Below, piece by piece: positions 1-6,921 of a stretch of 13,680 bases of DNA. A model generated the notes under the pieces. The model had not been told where the DNA came from. It saw only the letters and a list, made by a program, of their open reading frames with translations, and ran no database searches. Each line of letters opens with the position of its first letter. The stretch's first letter is position 1. Made by a program: the position numbers and the translations under genes. The DNA is from Candidatus Aenigmatarchaeota archaeon. Lineage in GTDB: Archaea > Aenigmatarchaeota > Aenigmatarchaeia > PWEA01 > JACRMZ01. The stretch lies in assembly GCA_016219455.1 (NCBI GenBank), contig JACRMZ010000016.1:789-14468 (forward strand). The letters are read 5' to 3'.

Positions 1-1
1 G

Positions 2-58
2 CTCGACGTGTCTTTCGGGACTGACCCAAGGGCAAAGGCAGGTATAGAAATAATTTAA
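2..58 (+). CDS. possible 3' end of an upstream gene (partial)
   Basis: Frame 2 is open from the window edge to a TAA at 56-58 and encodes 18 residues ending AKAGIEII. The other two plus frames stop earlier (at 22 and 43). A + strand gene ending here would overlap the stop codon of the minus-strand gene that follows by two bases, which fits the tight convergent gene ends elsewhere in the window. The fragment is too short to assign to a family, and it may simply be non-coding. Confidence 0.3.
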   Translation, partial: LDVSFGTDPRAKAGIEII

Positions 59-588
59 TCGTCTTTCCACTTTATGGAGCAGCCGACAGCTCGCGCTTCT
101 TTTACGGGAGGTTCTTTGCCTGATAGCACCGCATCTATGGCGTTTTTCAAGTCATGCGACTTGACTTTTTGCGGATCGCGCCAGTTGTCATCTATACGTC
201 CCCGGTAACGCATGATTTTCTTTTGGTCAAACAGGAACACATCAGGCGTAACTTCGGCGCCGTACGCTTCCGCTATTTCCTGCGTCTCGTCCCTCAGGTA
301 CGGGAAGTTGTATTTTTTCTCTTTCGCGCGCCCTATCATTGCGTCAAACGAGTCTTCGGGGTAATTCTCATCATCGTTTGGGTTTATCGCAACAATTCGG
401 AGGCTTTTCTGCTCATAATCTTTTTGTAGTGCGATAATCCTGTCCTGGTAAGATTGCGCGTAGGGGCAGTGGTTGCATGTGAAAATGATAGCAATGGCTT
501 TTGCAATGACAAAGCTTGAAAGAGTGTAAATGCGCCCGTCCGTCCCTGGAAGCGAGAAATCGATTGCCTTATCGCCAATTTTCAGCAT
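55..588 (-). CDS. thioredoxin-fold peroxiredoxin-like protein (AhpC/TSA redoxin family)
   Basis: This 177-aa protein starts at ATG 586-588. It opens with the redoxin signature (IGDKAIDFSLPGTDG, residues 4-18), followed by a beta strand and TCNHCPYA at 37-44. C38 and C41 form a CxxC pair at the position of the active site in the PRX-like subgroup of the AhpC/TSA superfamily. TPDVFLFD (114-121) contains the cis-proline of the thioredoxin fold. The C-terminal GCSIKW (169-174) also recurs in this subgroup as I recall it. Length and layout look complete, with no signal peptide, so it is probably cytosolic. It likely acts as a thiol peroxidase or disulfide reductase; substrate and electron donor cannot be read from the sequence. 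It is transcribed alone, divergent from the secreted protein at 752. Confidence 0.85.
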   Translation of the reverse strand: MLKIGDKAIDFSLPGTDGRIYTLSSFVIAKAIAIIFTCNHCPYAQSYQDRIIALQKDYEQKSLRIVAINPNDDENYPEDSFDAMIGRAKEKKYNFPYLRDETQEIAEAYGAEVTPDVFLFDQKKIMRYRGRIDDNWRDPQKVKSHDLKNAIDAVLSGKEPPVKEARAVGCSIKWKDD

Positions 589-610
589 TGTTCAATCAAC
601 CCTGATTTAC

Positions 611-631
611 ATTATACAGACTTTTTAAAAT
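611..631 (-). promoter_or_regulatory. candidate promoter of the peroxiredoxin-like gene
   Basis: Read on the minus strand, the segment holds TTTTAAAAAG and then TGTATAAT, both resembling archaeal TATA boxes. The second is centred about 27 nt from the ATG and would give a leaderless mRNA. The first would give a leader of about a dozen bases. No convincing Shine-Dalgarno sequence precedes the ATG, which favours a leaderless or near-leaderless transcript. Which box is used is not known. Confidence 0.4.
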
Positions 632-700
632 ACCCGCAATGCAATTGCCATATTATCCAAGAAATATTGAGGGTTAAAAATTACGGTTTGTTATTTTTTG

Positions 701-748
701 GTAGTTAAAGATAAGTATATGCATAGCCATATATTAATCAAGTGGTGG
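701..748 (+). promoter_or_regulatory. promoter and ribosome binding region of the secreted Ig-like protein gene
   Basis: AT-rich TATA-like segments (GTTAAAGATAAG at 702-713 and AGTATATG at 714-721) precede ATG 752 by about 30-50 nt. GGTGGG at 743-748 is a good archaeal ribosome binding site. An inverted repeat TATATG-N6-CATATA (716-733) overlaps the second box and could be an operator, although AT-rich arms of six bases can arise by chance. These elements lie inside the longer reading frame starting at GTG 698, which argues for the ATG at 752. Confidence 0.4.
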
Positions 749-751
749 GTT

Positions 752-2014
752 ATGAAAATAATTTCCTGTTTTAGGTTAGCACAGGCAATTTCCGCGCTAG
801 CTTTGGCTATGTCATTTGTCCCCGGAGTTTACGCAGATACAATAATCGAAAACAGGTTCAACGGGGGATATGACGGATGGTCTTATTATTACGAATCGTT
901 CGAGCCGGGATGGTGGTATCCGTGGTGGCCGTCAACAAACGGTTATTCCATGAGCCTTTCAAACGACGGCTCTTCTCCGCCTTCGGTTCTCCTGAGCGGT
1001 GATGGCTGGGTTTCGTACAATGGGATGCAGAAGACCATTAATCTTCCCGAAGCGAGGGGGGAAATAATAATATCATACGACTGGAGAGCATCGTCCGGTT
1101 TTGCTGGCAGCACTGTGACAAATTCGAACATAAAGATACTTGACACGTCTGGAAACATCCTTTACAGCGAGCCGGTTTTCCCGGCATGCTATGGATGCGG
1201 CACTTATGATACAGGATGGCGGCATTATTCAAGGGACATAACGCAGTACGTTAGTGGGAAAGACGGGATACTTGTAAAGATATACATGCATGATGCGTGG
1301 ATAGCGAATTGGGGAGAGAGAAGCTGGTATGACAACATCCTCATTGAGAACAGGAATCCTCCGGCAGCCGACCTCCCACCGACTGTCTCCGTTGGCGCAG
1401 AACAACCAATTCTCGTGGGAAGCCCGTTCACGGTAACTGCCAACGCGACAGACGACAAGGGGCTTTCAAAGATAGAGGTATTCATAGACAACACGACATC
1501 TAAAACTTGCGCCGCCTCCGGCTTGCTTGCAACATGTGATGCCAACGCGGACCCATACGAAACTAACGGCACCCATTCCTATTACGCTGTGGCTACAGAC
1601 AATATGGGTCAGAATTCCACGTCCATCATCAAACAGTTCACTGTGGAGCTCAGTGGCGAAGGGTGGTGGAATTCATGCGGCGAGACGAAGCTGAAACAGA
1701 AGGATTCGATGGACATCGAAACGACGTCCAAGAAAATAACGACAAAGAGCGGGAGCACCATAGAGTTTGAAATCACGCTTAACGCCGCTTCATGCGATCT
1801 GCCGGCGCGGGTAGAGGTTTACCTCAAAAAAAGGCCTCCAGCCGACTGGGAATTCGATTTCGATTGCCAGTGCGTGAAGACATCAAAGAAGTCTGTTCTC
1901 ATAGACTTCACTCCGGGCTCCCGCATAGCCAAGATGACGCTAGCTTTCAAAGTGCCTACGGGGTCAAGCCCGGGAGCCTATCAGATATCCCTTAGTGCAA
2001 GGAAGGTTGGATAA
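752..2014 (+). CDS. secreted protein with lectin-like, Ig-like and C-terminal beta domains
   Basis: The protein is 420 aa when started at ATG 752; the frame extends to GTG 698, but the signal peptide and GGTGGG site support 752. Residues 1-28 form a Sec-type signal peptide with a hydrophobic core and a likely cut after VYA. Residues about 29-200 are rich in Trp, Tyr and Gly (for example WWYPWWP at 54-60) with a jelly-roll-like pattern ending SWYDNILIEN, as in carbohydrate-binding modules. Residues 209-300 look like a bacterial Ig-like domain (LPPTVSV start, DDKGLSKIEVFID, HSYYAVATDN). Residues about 310-420 form a further beta domain with DCQC at 371-374. No C-terminal membrane anchor is visible, so it is probably released or held at the surface. 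A role in glycan or surface binding is inference. The gene ends 17 bases from the convergent lyase gene. Confidence 0.7.
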   Translation: MKIISCFRLAQAISALALAMSFVPGVYADTIIENRFNGGYDGWSYYYESFEPGWWYPWWPSTNGYSMSLSNDGSSPPSVLLSGDGWVSYNGMQKTINLPEARGEIIISYDWRASSGFAGSTVTNSNIKILDTSGNILYSEPVFPACYGCGTYDTGWRHYSRDITQYVSGKDGILVKIYMHDAWIANWGERSWYDNILIENRNPPAADLPPTVSVGAEQPILVGSPFTVTANATDDKGLSKIEVFIDNTTSKTCAASGLLATCDANADPYETNGTHSYYAVATDNMGQNSTSIIKQFTVELSGEGWWNSCGETKLKQKDSMDIETTSKKITTKSGSTIEFEITLNAASCDLPARVEVYLKKRPPADWEFDFDCQCVKTSKKSVLIDFTPGSRIAKMTLAFKVPTGSSPGAYQISLSARKVG

Positions 2015-2031
2015 TACTTTTAATAAATATG

Positions 2032-3486
2032 CTAGGCTCCGGACGCAAATTTTTTGTATCCTTTGTGGTTACGTATCTTCTTTGCCAGAGTGTTGTCAGT
2101 CTCCCTTGGCCTTGCCATGCTTGAAGGATCGAGTATCTTCTTCAAATCCGCTTCAGGGACAATGTCTCTTTCCAGTATTACCTGGATTATTGTCTTCTTT
2201 TCCTCAAGGGCAATCTTTACCACTTCAGCAGTCTCATGGTAGCCTATGTAAGGGCTGAGCGCCGTTGCCGTCACCAGGCTTGACTCGAAGAGTTCCTTTA
2301 TCCTCCCTTTGTTGGCAACGATTCCATTGACGCAGAACGTCCTCATCATTTTGGAGCCGTTTGCAAGGAGGTCGCAGATGAAGAAATAGTTGAATCCGAT
2401 TATTGGGGCCATTATGCTCAATTGATGGTTGCCTTCGCGTGCCGCTTCAGCTATCGCGCATTCGCAGCCGATGACCTGCAAACAAACGAACTTCATCGCC
2501 TCAGCTATTGACGGGTTAACTTTTCCTGGCATTATTGATGAACCAGGTTCCACGTCAGGAAGGGAAATCTCGCCAAAGCCCGCTTTCGGCCCTGAGTTGA
2601 GGACCATCAGATCATCAATAACCTTAATGAACTCTATTGCAAAGTTCCTTAGTGACGACGAGGCTTCTGTGAATGAGTCCATGCTCTGAGTCATGTGGAC
2701 CCGGTTTTTTGTTGGGTAGAACTTTTTGCCCGTGTGTGATGCAATATTTTTTATCGCCTCAGAATGGTATTTTGGATGCGCCGTTATGCCAGTGCCAATT
2801 GCCGTTCCCCCAAGCCCAAGCTCGAGAAGCGCCTTGGACGCTTTTTCTATGCGTATTCGAGAGCGCATCACGGTGTCAGCATACGCGTCAAACTCCTGAG
2901 AAAGCAAAATCGGCACAGCGTCCTGGAGGTGCGTCCTTCCGACCTTAACGATTCCCCTGAACTCATGCGACTTCTTGCGGAACGACTTTTCCAGAAGCGA
3001 GAGTTCCTCAACGGCTTTTTCCGTAAGCATGTAAGAGGCTATCCTCGTGGCTGTGGGAACGACATCATTCGAGCTCTGTGCCATATTGACGTGGTTGTTT
3101 GGATTGACGATTGAATAATCGCCTTTCTCCCCTCCAAGCAACTCTATCGCGCGGTTGGCAATAACTTCATTGGCGTTCATGTTGTTTGGTGTCCCCGCAC
3201 CCGCCTGGAAAGGGTCAAGCACAAACCACTCGTCCCATTTCCCATCTATCACTTCCTGTGATGCCTTCACAATTGCGTTCCCGCGTTTTGCATCCAGTTG
3301 GCCAAGCTTCATGTTAGCTTTTGCGGAACAGAGCTTGATGATGCCAAGGGAACGGATAAGTTCTTTGTGTATTTTCTGGCCGGATAGATTGAAGTTCTCC
3401 TGCGCCCTTGTCACAAAGCTGCCATAATAAGCGTCTTTTGGAACCTTAACTTCGCCAATCGCATCCTTCTCTATCCTGTATACCAT
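2032..3486 (-). CDS. aspartate ammonia-lyase / class II fumarase family enzyme
   Basis: The protein is 484 aa from ATG 3486 (a TTG at 3504 would add six residues). It belongs to the aspartase/fumarase superfamily, whose members are homotetramers catalysing reversible elimination to fumarate. Visible landmarks are NMNANEVIANRA (102-113), QSSND (137-141), GRTHLQDAVP (183-192), LGLGGTAIGTG (223-233) and the superfamily signature GSSIMPGKVNP (315-325), in which S317 aligns with the catalytic serine. Several segments favour aspartase (NPNNHVN, the C-terminal VILERDIVPEADL and ILDP-SMARP). Others match fumarase C (EISLPDVEPGSS, GGTAIGTG). Aspartase is my first choice and class II fumarase is a real alternative. 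A basic tail of about 24 residues follows the usual end. It is cytosolic and monocistronic, converging on the secreted protein gene. Confidence 0.88.
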   Translation of the reverse strand: MVYRIEKDAIGEVKVPKDAYYGSFVTRAQENFNLSGQKIHKELIRSLGIIKLCSAKANMKLGQLDAKRGNAIVKASQEVIDGKWDEWFVLDPFQAGAGTPNNMNANEVIANRAIELLGGEKGDYSIVNPNNHVNMAQSSNDVVPTATRIASYMLTEKAVEELSLLEKSFRKKSHEFRGIVKVGRTHLQDAVPILLSQEFDAYADTVMRSRIRIEKASKALLELGLGGTAIGTGITAHPKYHSEAIKNIASHTGKKFYPTKNRVHMTQSMDSFTEASSSLRNFAIEFIKVIDDLMVLNSGPKAGFGEISLPDVEPGSSIMPGKVNPSIAEAMKFVCLQVIGCECAIAEAAREGNHQLSIMAPIIGFNYFFICDLLANGSKMMRTFCVNGIVANKGRIKELFESSLVTATALSPYIGYHETAEVVKIALEEKKTIIQVILERDIVPEADLKKILDPSSMARPRETDNTLAKKIRNHKGYKKFASGA

Positions 3487-3504
3487 ACAAAACCTTCGTC
3501 CCAA

Positions 3505-3517
3505 TGATTAAAAAAGC
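3505..3517 (-). promoter_or_regulatory. TATA-like promoter of the aspartase/fumarase gene
   Basis: On the minus strand this reads AGCTTTTTTAATC, with the T-run ending about 23 nt before ATG 3486. At usual archaeal spacing, transcription would start at or very near that ATG, giving a leaderless mRNA. This also places the alternative TTG start at 3504 inside the promoter, which argues against it. Similar GCYTTTTTAACC elements precede the genes at 4133 and 11831. Confidence 0.45.
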
Positions 3518-3551
3518 TTCAACGGGGAAGTAACCATTTGTTATTTTAAAA

Positions 3552-3591
3552 CAGTTTAAATAACTAACTCGGCAAATAGTTTTGGGGGTGG
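3552..3591 (+). promoter_or_regulatory. promoter and ribosome binding site of the small membrane protein gene
   Basis: AGTTTAAATA at 3552-3561 is a good archaeal TATA candidate lying about 40 nt before ATG 3596. GGGGGTGG at 3584-3591 is a strong GGTG-type ribosome binding site four bases before the ATG. The distance implies a short leader, in contrast to the leaderless style inferred for the genes at 3486, 4133 and 11831. Confidence 0.5.
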
Positions 3592-3595
3592 ATTG

Positions 3596-4093
3596 ATGGC
3601 AGACAAGCCGATATTCAAAGACGAGGATTCTGAAGTTCCAGAAAGGGACATGGACGAAGGGACAAAGAAGACAGGCGAGCGGAAAAAAAGCATAATGATG
3701 ATTGCAGGCGCAGCAGCGCTTGGCGCGTTTTTGGGGGATTTGTTCACATCAAGAGACCTTGTTGCCGGATATGATGGCACTTACCCCAACGGGTTTCATG
3801 CGCATGCCGAGTACATGGTAAAGGGCGACGATGGCGGCACATTTGATCTTATCCACAAGGATGCTGTAGGGAATTGGGCTTTTGGCGGCGATAACTCCGA
3901 GCTCTACCACACGCCTGTCAGCCACCTGAATCTTAATGACCCAACAAGTGTGGCAACCTATGGTTCTCCGGCATACGACTTCATAAACAATGATTATATC
4001 ATAGGTAACACAGGGCTTGGCGGCGCCGTCGGGGCGGGAGCCGGTTTCGTTGCTGATTGGGCGAGAAAAAGAAGGAACAAAAAGGACGAGTAA
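3596..4093 (+). CDS. small glycine-rich membrane-associated protein, function unknown
   Basis: I do not recognise this 165-aa protein. It starts at ATG 3596 behind a strong ribosome binding site; a TTG at 3593 would add one residue. Residues 1-32 are highly charged. Residues 33-50 form a small-residue hydrophobic segment (IMMIAGAAALGAFLGDLF). The middle (55-135) is polar, rich in Gly, Asp, His and Tyr, and has no cysteine. Residues 137-153 are a second glycine-rich segment (GLGGAVGAGAGF) with Gly spacing like a glycine zipper, followed by a basic tail. Two short helices packed in or on the membrane are plausible. It lies directly before the FlaJ-like gene but has its own promoter, and a promoter-like T-run follows its stop, so membership in the pilus-like cluster is unproven. 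Confidence 0.65.
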   Translation: MADKPIFKDEDSEVPERDMDEGTKKTGERKKSIMMIAGAAALGAFLGDLFTSRDLVAGYDGTYPNGFHAHAEYMVKGDDGGTFDLIHKDAVGNWAFGGDNSELYHTPVSHLNLNDPTSVATYGSPAYDFINNDYIIGNTGLGGAVGAGAGFVADWARKRRNKKDE

Positions 4094-4095
4094 CA

Positions 4096-4108
4096 GCCTT
4101 TTTTAACC
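4096..4108 (+). promoter_or_regulatory. TATA-like promoter of the pilus-like operon
   Basis: GCCTTTTTTAACC lies between the two genes, with its AACC starting exactly 28 nt before ATG 4133. An almost identical GGCTTTTTAACC at 11795-11806 has the same 28-nt spacing to ATG 11831, the first gene of the second pilus-like operon. No Shine-Dalgarno sequence precedes either ATG, so leaderless transcription is expected. The T-run could also terminate transcription of the preceding gene. Confidence 0.5.
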
Positions 4109-4132
4109 GCTCAGCTATATTATACATTGTAA

Positions 4133-6202
4133 ATGGCCAAGAAGAAGATAGATGAGAGCAGGATACGAAGCGAAAATATAGACACAATCCTTAAGGGACT
4201 CGAGGCCAATTTGCTTCTTCCTGAGACTGCGCCGCTGGAAACACACAGCCTTGAGTACAGGAAGTTCCGTGAAGAGGAGAGGAACCTAAACACTACAATC
4301 TACGAAAAGCTTTGCGCTATTGCAGAAAAACTCAACATAGAGCCTGATACGCCGAGGGCTGAGCGCATCGCAAGGTCGATGACATTTTCTCACATAAACG
4401 CGACGCCAATTGGCGCATATTCCCTTGCAGTTGCTTCATTTGCTGCATCTATAATCCTTTCAGGGCTGTTATTTGTCCTGCGTTTTATATCGCCATCAAC
4501 GCTCTTTGTCCTTGTCGCAGCATCTTTCGCATTGTTCTACTTCCTTTACCAGTACCCGATATCCCAGGCAAAGATATACAGGGTCAAGGCAAGCAACGAG
4601 ATAATCCTCGCAGTCCTGTATATGGTAATCTTCATGCGCTCTTCCCCAAACATGGAGGGCGCTGTCCGCTTTGCAGCAACGAATCTTGCAGGCCCCCTGT
4701 CGCTGGATATCAAGAAAATACTGTGGGACATTGAGACGGGGAAGTATACGACGCTTGACGAGGCGTTGGATATCTATCTCCAGAGCTGGGATGAGAATCC
4801 GGAGTTCGTTGAGTCTGTCCAGCTCATAAAGTCAAGCAGGGAGCAGATTGACGCTTCGCGCCACGCGATGCTGGACGAGGCCGTTAACGTCATCCTAAAC
4901 GGCACGACTGATAAAATGAAAGGGTATTCAAGGATGCTCAGGATGCCTGTGCTTCTTATCCATGCCCTGGGTGTCATGCTTCCAATCCTTGTCCTGGTGA
5001 TGTTTCCGATAATAGTCCTTTTCCTTCAGGATTCGATAAAGCCTTCCCATCTCGTGCTGGGGTACGATGTGCTGCTGCCGCTGTTCATTTTCCTCCTTAG
5101 CAAAAGGCTTCTAGAATACCGGGCGTTTGGCCTCTCATCACCTGACATAACGCTCCATCCAAAATACGCGCCACTCGGGAGAATACGCGTTTTCGGCTAT
5201 GATATGCCCATATGGCCCGTTGGCGCGGCTGTCGGGCTTGTTGCAGGCACAATCGGCCTTGCGCTCATGGGGACGCTGAAACCTACGGAAGCGATATCGT
5301 TCAATTCGATGATGTACTCGCTTGTCATAACGTGGGGGATCGGACTTTCGATAGCCGTTTTCTTCATCATAGACACTGACAGGAAAATGTCAATCAGGCA
5401 GGACATCGCCAAGTTCCAGGACGAGTTCGCAGAGGCGCTGTTCACGCTTGGCAACAAAATGTCGCTGGGAAAGCCGATTGAGGCTGCCATGGAGGATGTC
5501 ATTGTGCGCTCAAAAGACATGGCAATAGCCGACATGTTCAGGAAATCCGTCAAGAACATAAAGGAGAGCGGGATGACGATGGAGTCGTCGCTGTTTGACC
5601 AGACCTTTGGTGCTGTCTGGGAATACCCAAGCAAGATAATTATCAACGTGATGAGGATAATCCTTGATGCGACGCGCAAAAGCACGCAAGCCGCCTCGAT
5701 GTCCGCACTTTCCATTTCAAAATACCTCAAGCAGATTCATCGTGTCGAGGAGGATCTGAAGGATATGCTGTCCGAAGCAACGTCAAGCATGAAGTTCCTG
5801 GCGATGTTCCTTGCGCCGCTTATTGCTGGCGTAACTGTAACGATGGCAGCCATAATGATGCTTATTTTCTCGAGACTCGGCTCGAGCATCGAGGTTCTGA
5901 ACCAGTCAAAGGTACCTGGTTTCAGCCTTGGGATGATTGGCGGCTGGGGCCAGGCGTCCAAGATAATGCCCCTTGGGAATTTCCAGATCATAGTTGGAAT
6001 ATACATGCTCCAGATAGCTTACCTGCTGTCATTGCTTACAAGCGGCATAGAGGACGGCCCGGATGACATCATATCAAGGAGGTACCTTTCCGGATTGTCT
6101 ATTATAATAGGGCTTTTCGTCTACACGTTTGCGATGATAATAACGTATTCGCTCTTCGGCTCGCAGATAGAGGGCATACTCACGGCAGGTGCCATTCAAT
6201 GA
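4133..6202 (+). CDS. FlaJ/TadC-like platform protein of an archaeal type IV filament system
   Basis: This 689-aa polytopic membrane protein has two GspF/T2SSF-like modules, as in archaeal FlaJ and TadC. These are the inner-membrane platforms that couple a secretion ATPase to pilin insertion. Residues 1-90 are cytosolic. About nine hydrophobic segments lie near 97-118, 122-140, 272-298, 311-324, 362-382, 395-413, 554-580, 615-635 and 652-675. The first soluble helical module spans about 150-270 and the second about 420-552, each followed by a strongly hydrophobic hairpin. Archaeal FlaJ is usually nearer 550 aa, so this is a long version. It heads a run of small pilin-like genes, the first of which overlaps its stop by ATGA. 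The family assignment rests on architecture and helix pattern. No secretion ATPase or prepilin peptidase is encoded in the window. Confidence 0.8.
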   Translation: MAKKKIDESRIRSENIDTILKGLEANLLLPETAPLETHSLEYRKFREEERNLNTTIYEKLCAIAEKLNIEPDTPRAERIARSMTFSHINATPIGAYSLAVASFAASIILSGLLFVLRFISPSTLFVLVAASFALFYFLYQYPISQAKIYRVKASNEIILAVLYMVIFMRSSPNMEGAVRFAATNLAGPLSLDIKKILWDIETGKYTTLDEALDIYLQSWDENPEFVESVQLIKSSREQIDASRHAMLDEAVNVILNGTTDKMKGYSRMLRMPVLLIHALGVMLPILVLVMFPIIVLFLQDSIKPSHLVLGYDVLLPLFIFLLSKRLLEYRAFGLSSPDITLHPKYAPLGRIRVFGYDMPIWPVGAAVGLVAGTIGLALMGTLKPTEAISFNSMMYSLVITWGIGLSIAVFFIIDTDRKMSIRQDIAKFQDEFAEALFTLGNKMSLGKPIEAAMEDVIVRSKDMAIADMFRKSVKNIKESGMTMESSLFDQTFGAVWEYPSKIIINVMRIILDATRKSTQAASMSALSISKYLKQIHRVEEDLKDMLSEATSSMKFLAMFLAPLIAGVTVTMAAIMMLIFSRLGSSIEVLNQSKVPGFSLGMIGGWGQASKIMPLGNFQIIVGIYMLQIAYLLSLLTSGIEDGPDDIISRRYLSGLSIIIGLFVYTFAMIITYSLFGSQIEGILTAGAIQ

Positions 6203-6360
6203 CGCAGCGCTGTTCGGCAAAAGGCGCAGCAGAGCTTACGATGGAGCAGATGATGCTCATACTTTTCGCCTTTATTATTATTGCAATCATAATAATCATA
6301 GTATTCGCCCAGAATGACAGGACCCAGATGGTGATAGAATGGTGGAAGATAATCCGTTGA
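6199..6360 (+). CDS. 53-aa pilin-like small membrane protein
   Basis: This is a short frame starting at ATG 6199, overlapping the FlaJ-like stop (ATGA), with GGTG about eight bases upstream. The N-terminus (MTQRCSAKGA) is a short basic leader ending Lys-Gly-Ala. Then come AELTMEQMM and an unbroken hydrophobic helix at about 17-36 made largely of Ile. A basic leader, small residue, nearby Glu, then a hydrophobic helix is the class III signal peptide layout of archaeal pilins and archaellins. The mature part would be only about 43-44 residues, with a charged tail (NDRTQMVIEWWKIIR). It is probably a minor or structural filament subunit. Translation looks coupled to its neighbours; the next gene overlaps its end by 22 bases. 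Confidence 0.75.
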   Translation: MTQRCSAKGAAELTMEQMMLILFAFIIIAIIIIIVFAQNDRTQMVIEWWKIIR

Positions 6361-6614
6361 CCTCGAACATCAGCCTTGCAAGGAATATTCTCGAATATCT
6401 CGGGAGGAAGGGCGCTTCTGAGATGACGACGCGTTTGCTGTACCTGGCACTCATGGCAGGAATAGTCCTGATAATACTCATTGCTTCAGTCAGCAAGCTG
6501 ACTCCGGGCCTCTGGGATCTTGTGAAGGGATTCGTGTGCCTCTTGCTCAATTTGATAACCCTCGGATTCATCTCGACAATAAAGCCCGCTTTGCCGCCAC
6601 AGTTGAGGTGCTAA
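6339..6614 (+). CDS. 91-aa pilin-like membrane protein with long leader
   Basis: The start at ATG 6339 is supported by GGTGAT at 6330-6335, and the gene overlaps the previous one. Residues 1-26 form a soluble leader ending LGRKGA. SEMTTRLL and a hydrophobic helix (about 32-50, LYLALMAGIVLIILIASV) follow. A second hydrophobic stretch lies at about 62-80, and the protein ends in a single cysteine. If the Lys-Gly-Ala site is processed like other type IV prepilins, the leader is unusually long and the mature protein is about 65 aa. Alternatively, translation begins at the in-frame ATG 6423, which would remove the leader, but that ATG has no well-spaced ribosome binding site. I do not recognise the family beyond the N-terminal pattern. 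Confidence 0.65.
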   Translation: MVEDNPLTSNISLARNILEYLGRKGASEMTTRLLYLALMAGIVLIILIASVSKLTPGLWDLVKGFVCLLLNLITLGFISTIKPALPPQLRC

Positions 6615-6616
6615 AG

Positions 6617-6769
6617 ATGAGGAAAGGATTCACCCTTCCCACAGAGACGATAGTCATAGTGGTTGTGATAGTGGTGCTGATATTCATTGTCCTCGTGTTT
6701 TCAGGGAAAGCCAAGGACTCGCTATGGTCATCGATAAAGAACCTCGGAGGGGTGATACGGGGTTTATGA
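6617..6769 (+). CDS. 50-aa pilin-like small membrane protein
   Basis: The start at ATG 6617 is clear because GAGGTG sits six bases upstream; the longer frame from GTG 6536 only reads back through the preceding gene. The N-terminus MRKGFTLPTE strikingly resembles the type IV prepilin motif (Lys-Gly, then Phe-Thr-Leu, then Glu), although Glu is at +6 rather than +5 and a Pro is inserted. A helix of almost pure Ile/Val/Leu/Phe follows (11-28), then a basic tail ending in Gly-rich residues. The mature protein would be about 47 aa, close to a bare pilin helix. It could be the structural core subunit of a filament or a small scaffold. Its stop overlaps the next ATG (ATGA). Confidence 0.78.
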   Translation: MRKGFTLPTETIVIVVVIVVLIFIVLVFSGKAKDSLWSSIKNLGGVIRGL

Positions 6770-6921
6770 AAAAAGGCGCTGCAATGTCCATGAGCTATGC
6801 GGTATTCGCCCTCATCATAATAGCAGGGATATCAATACTGATTTTTGTTCTGCTGAAAGATGAGATAGGGAATTCGATATCGTTCATAGGAAACCTTGGC
6901 AAGAACCTGAAGGGAGGTTAG
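6766..6921 (+). CDS. 51-aa pilin-like small membrane protein
   Basis: ATG 6766 overlaps the previous stop (ATGA), with GGAGGGGTGAT at 6745-6755 as ribosome binding site. An upstream ATG at 6724 only extends the frame back through the preceding gene. The N-terminus MKKGAAMSMSY is a minimal basic leader ending Lys-Lys-Gly-Ala. A hydrophobic helix (about 11-30, including ALIIIAGISILIFVLL) and a short tail ending KNLKGG follow. Unlike classical pilins there is no acidic residue near the start of the helix; Met occupies that place. The mature form would be about 47 aa. Size, layout and tail resemble the 50-aa protein just upstream, so the two may be diverged copies. Confidence 0.72.
   Translation: MKKGAAMSMSYAVFALIIIAGISILIFVLLKDEIGNSISFIGNLGKNLKGG

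Noticed and set aside
716..733. Inverted repeat as an RNA hairpin or terminator
   Set aside because: Arms are only six AT-rich bases and there is no T-run after them. It is at best a protein-binding site and was noted only within the promoter entry.
698..751. Upstream GTG start extending the secreted protein by 18 residues
   Set aside because: It would place TATA-like elements and the ribosome binding site inside the coding region and put a non-signal-like extension ahead of a normal signal peptide.
5197..5730. Open minus-strand frame of 177 codons inside the FlaJ-like gene
   Set aside because: It is antisense to the conserved second GspF-like module. Its hydrophobic look mirrors the membrane segments on the other strand.
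6536..6616. Upstream GTG start for the 50-aa protein
   Set aside because: The extension only reads through the preceding gene in another frame; ATG 6617 has a well-placed GAGGTG site and a prepilin-like N-terminus.
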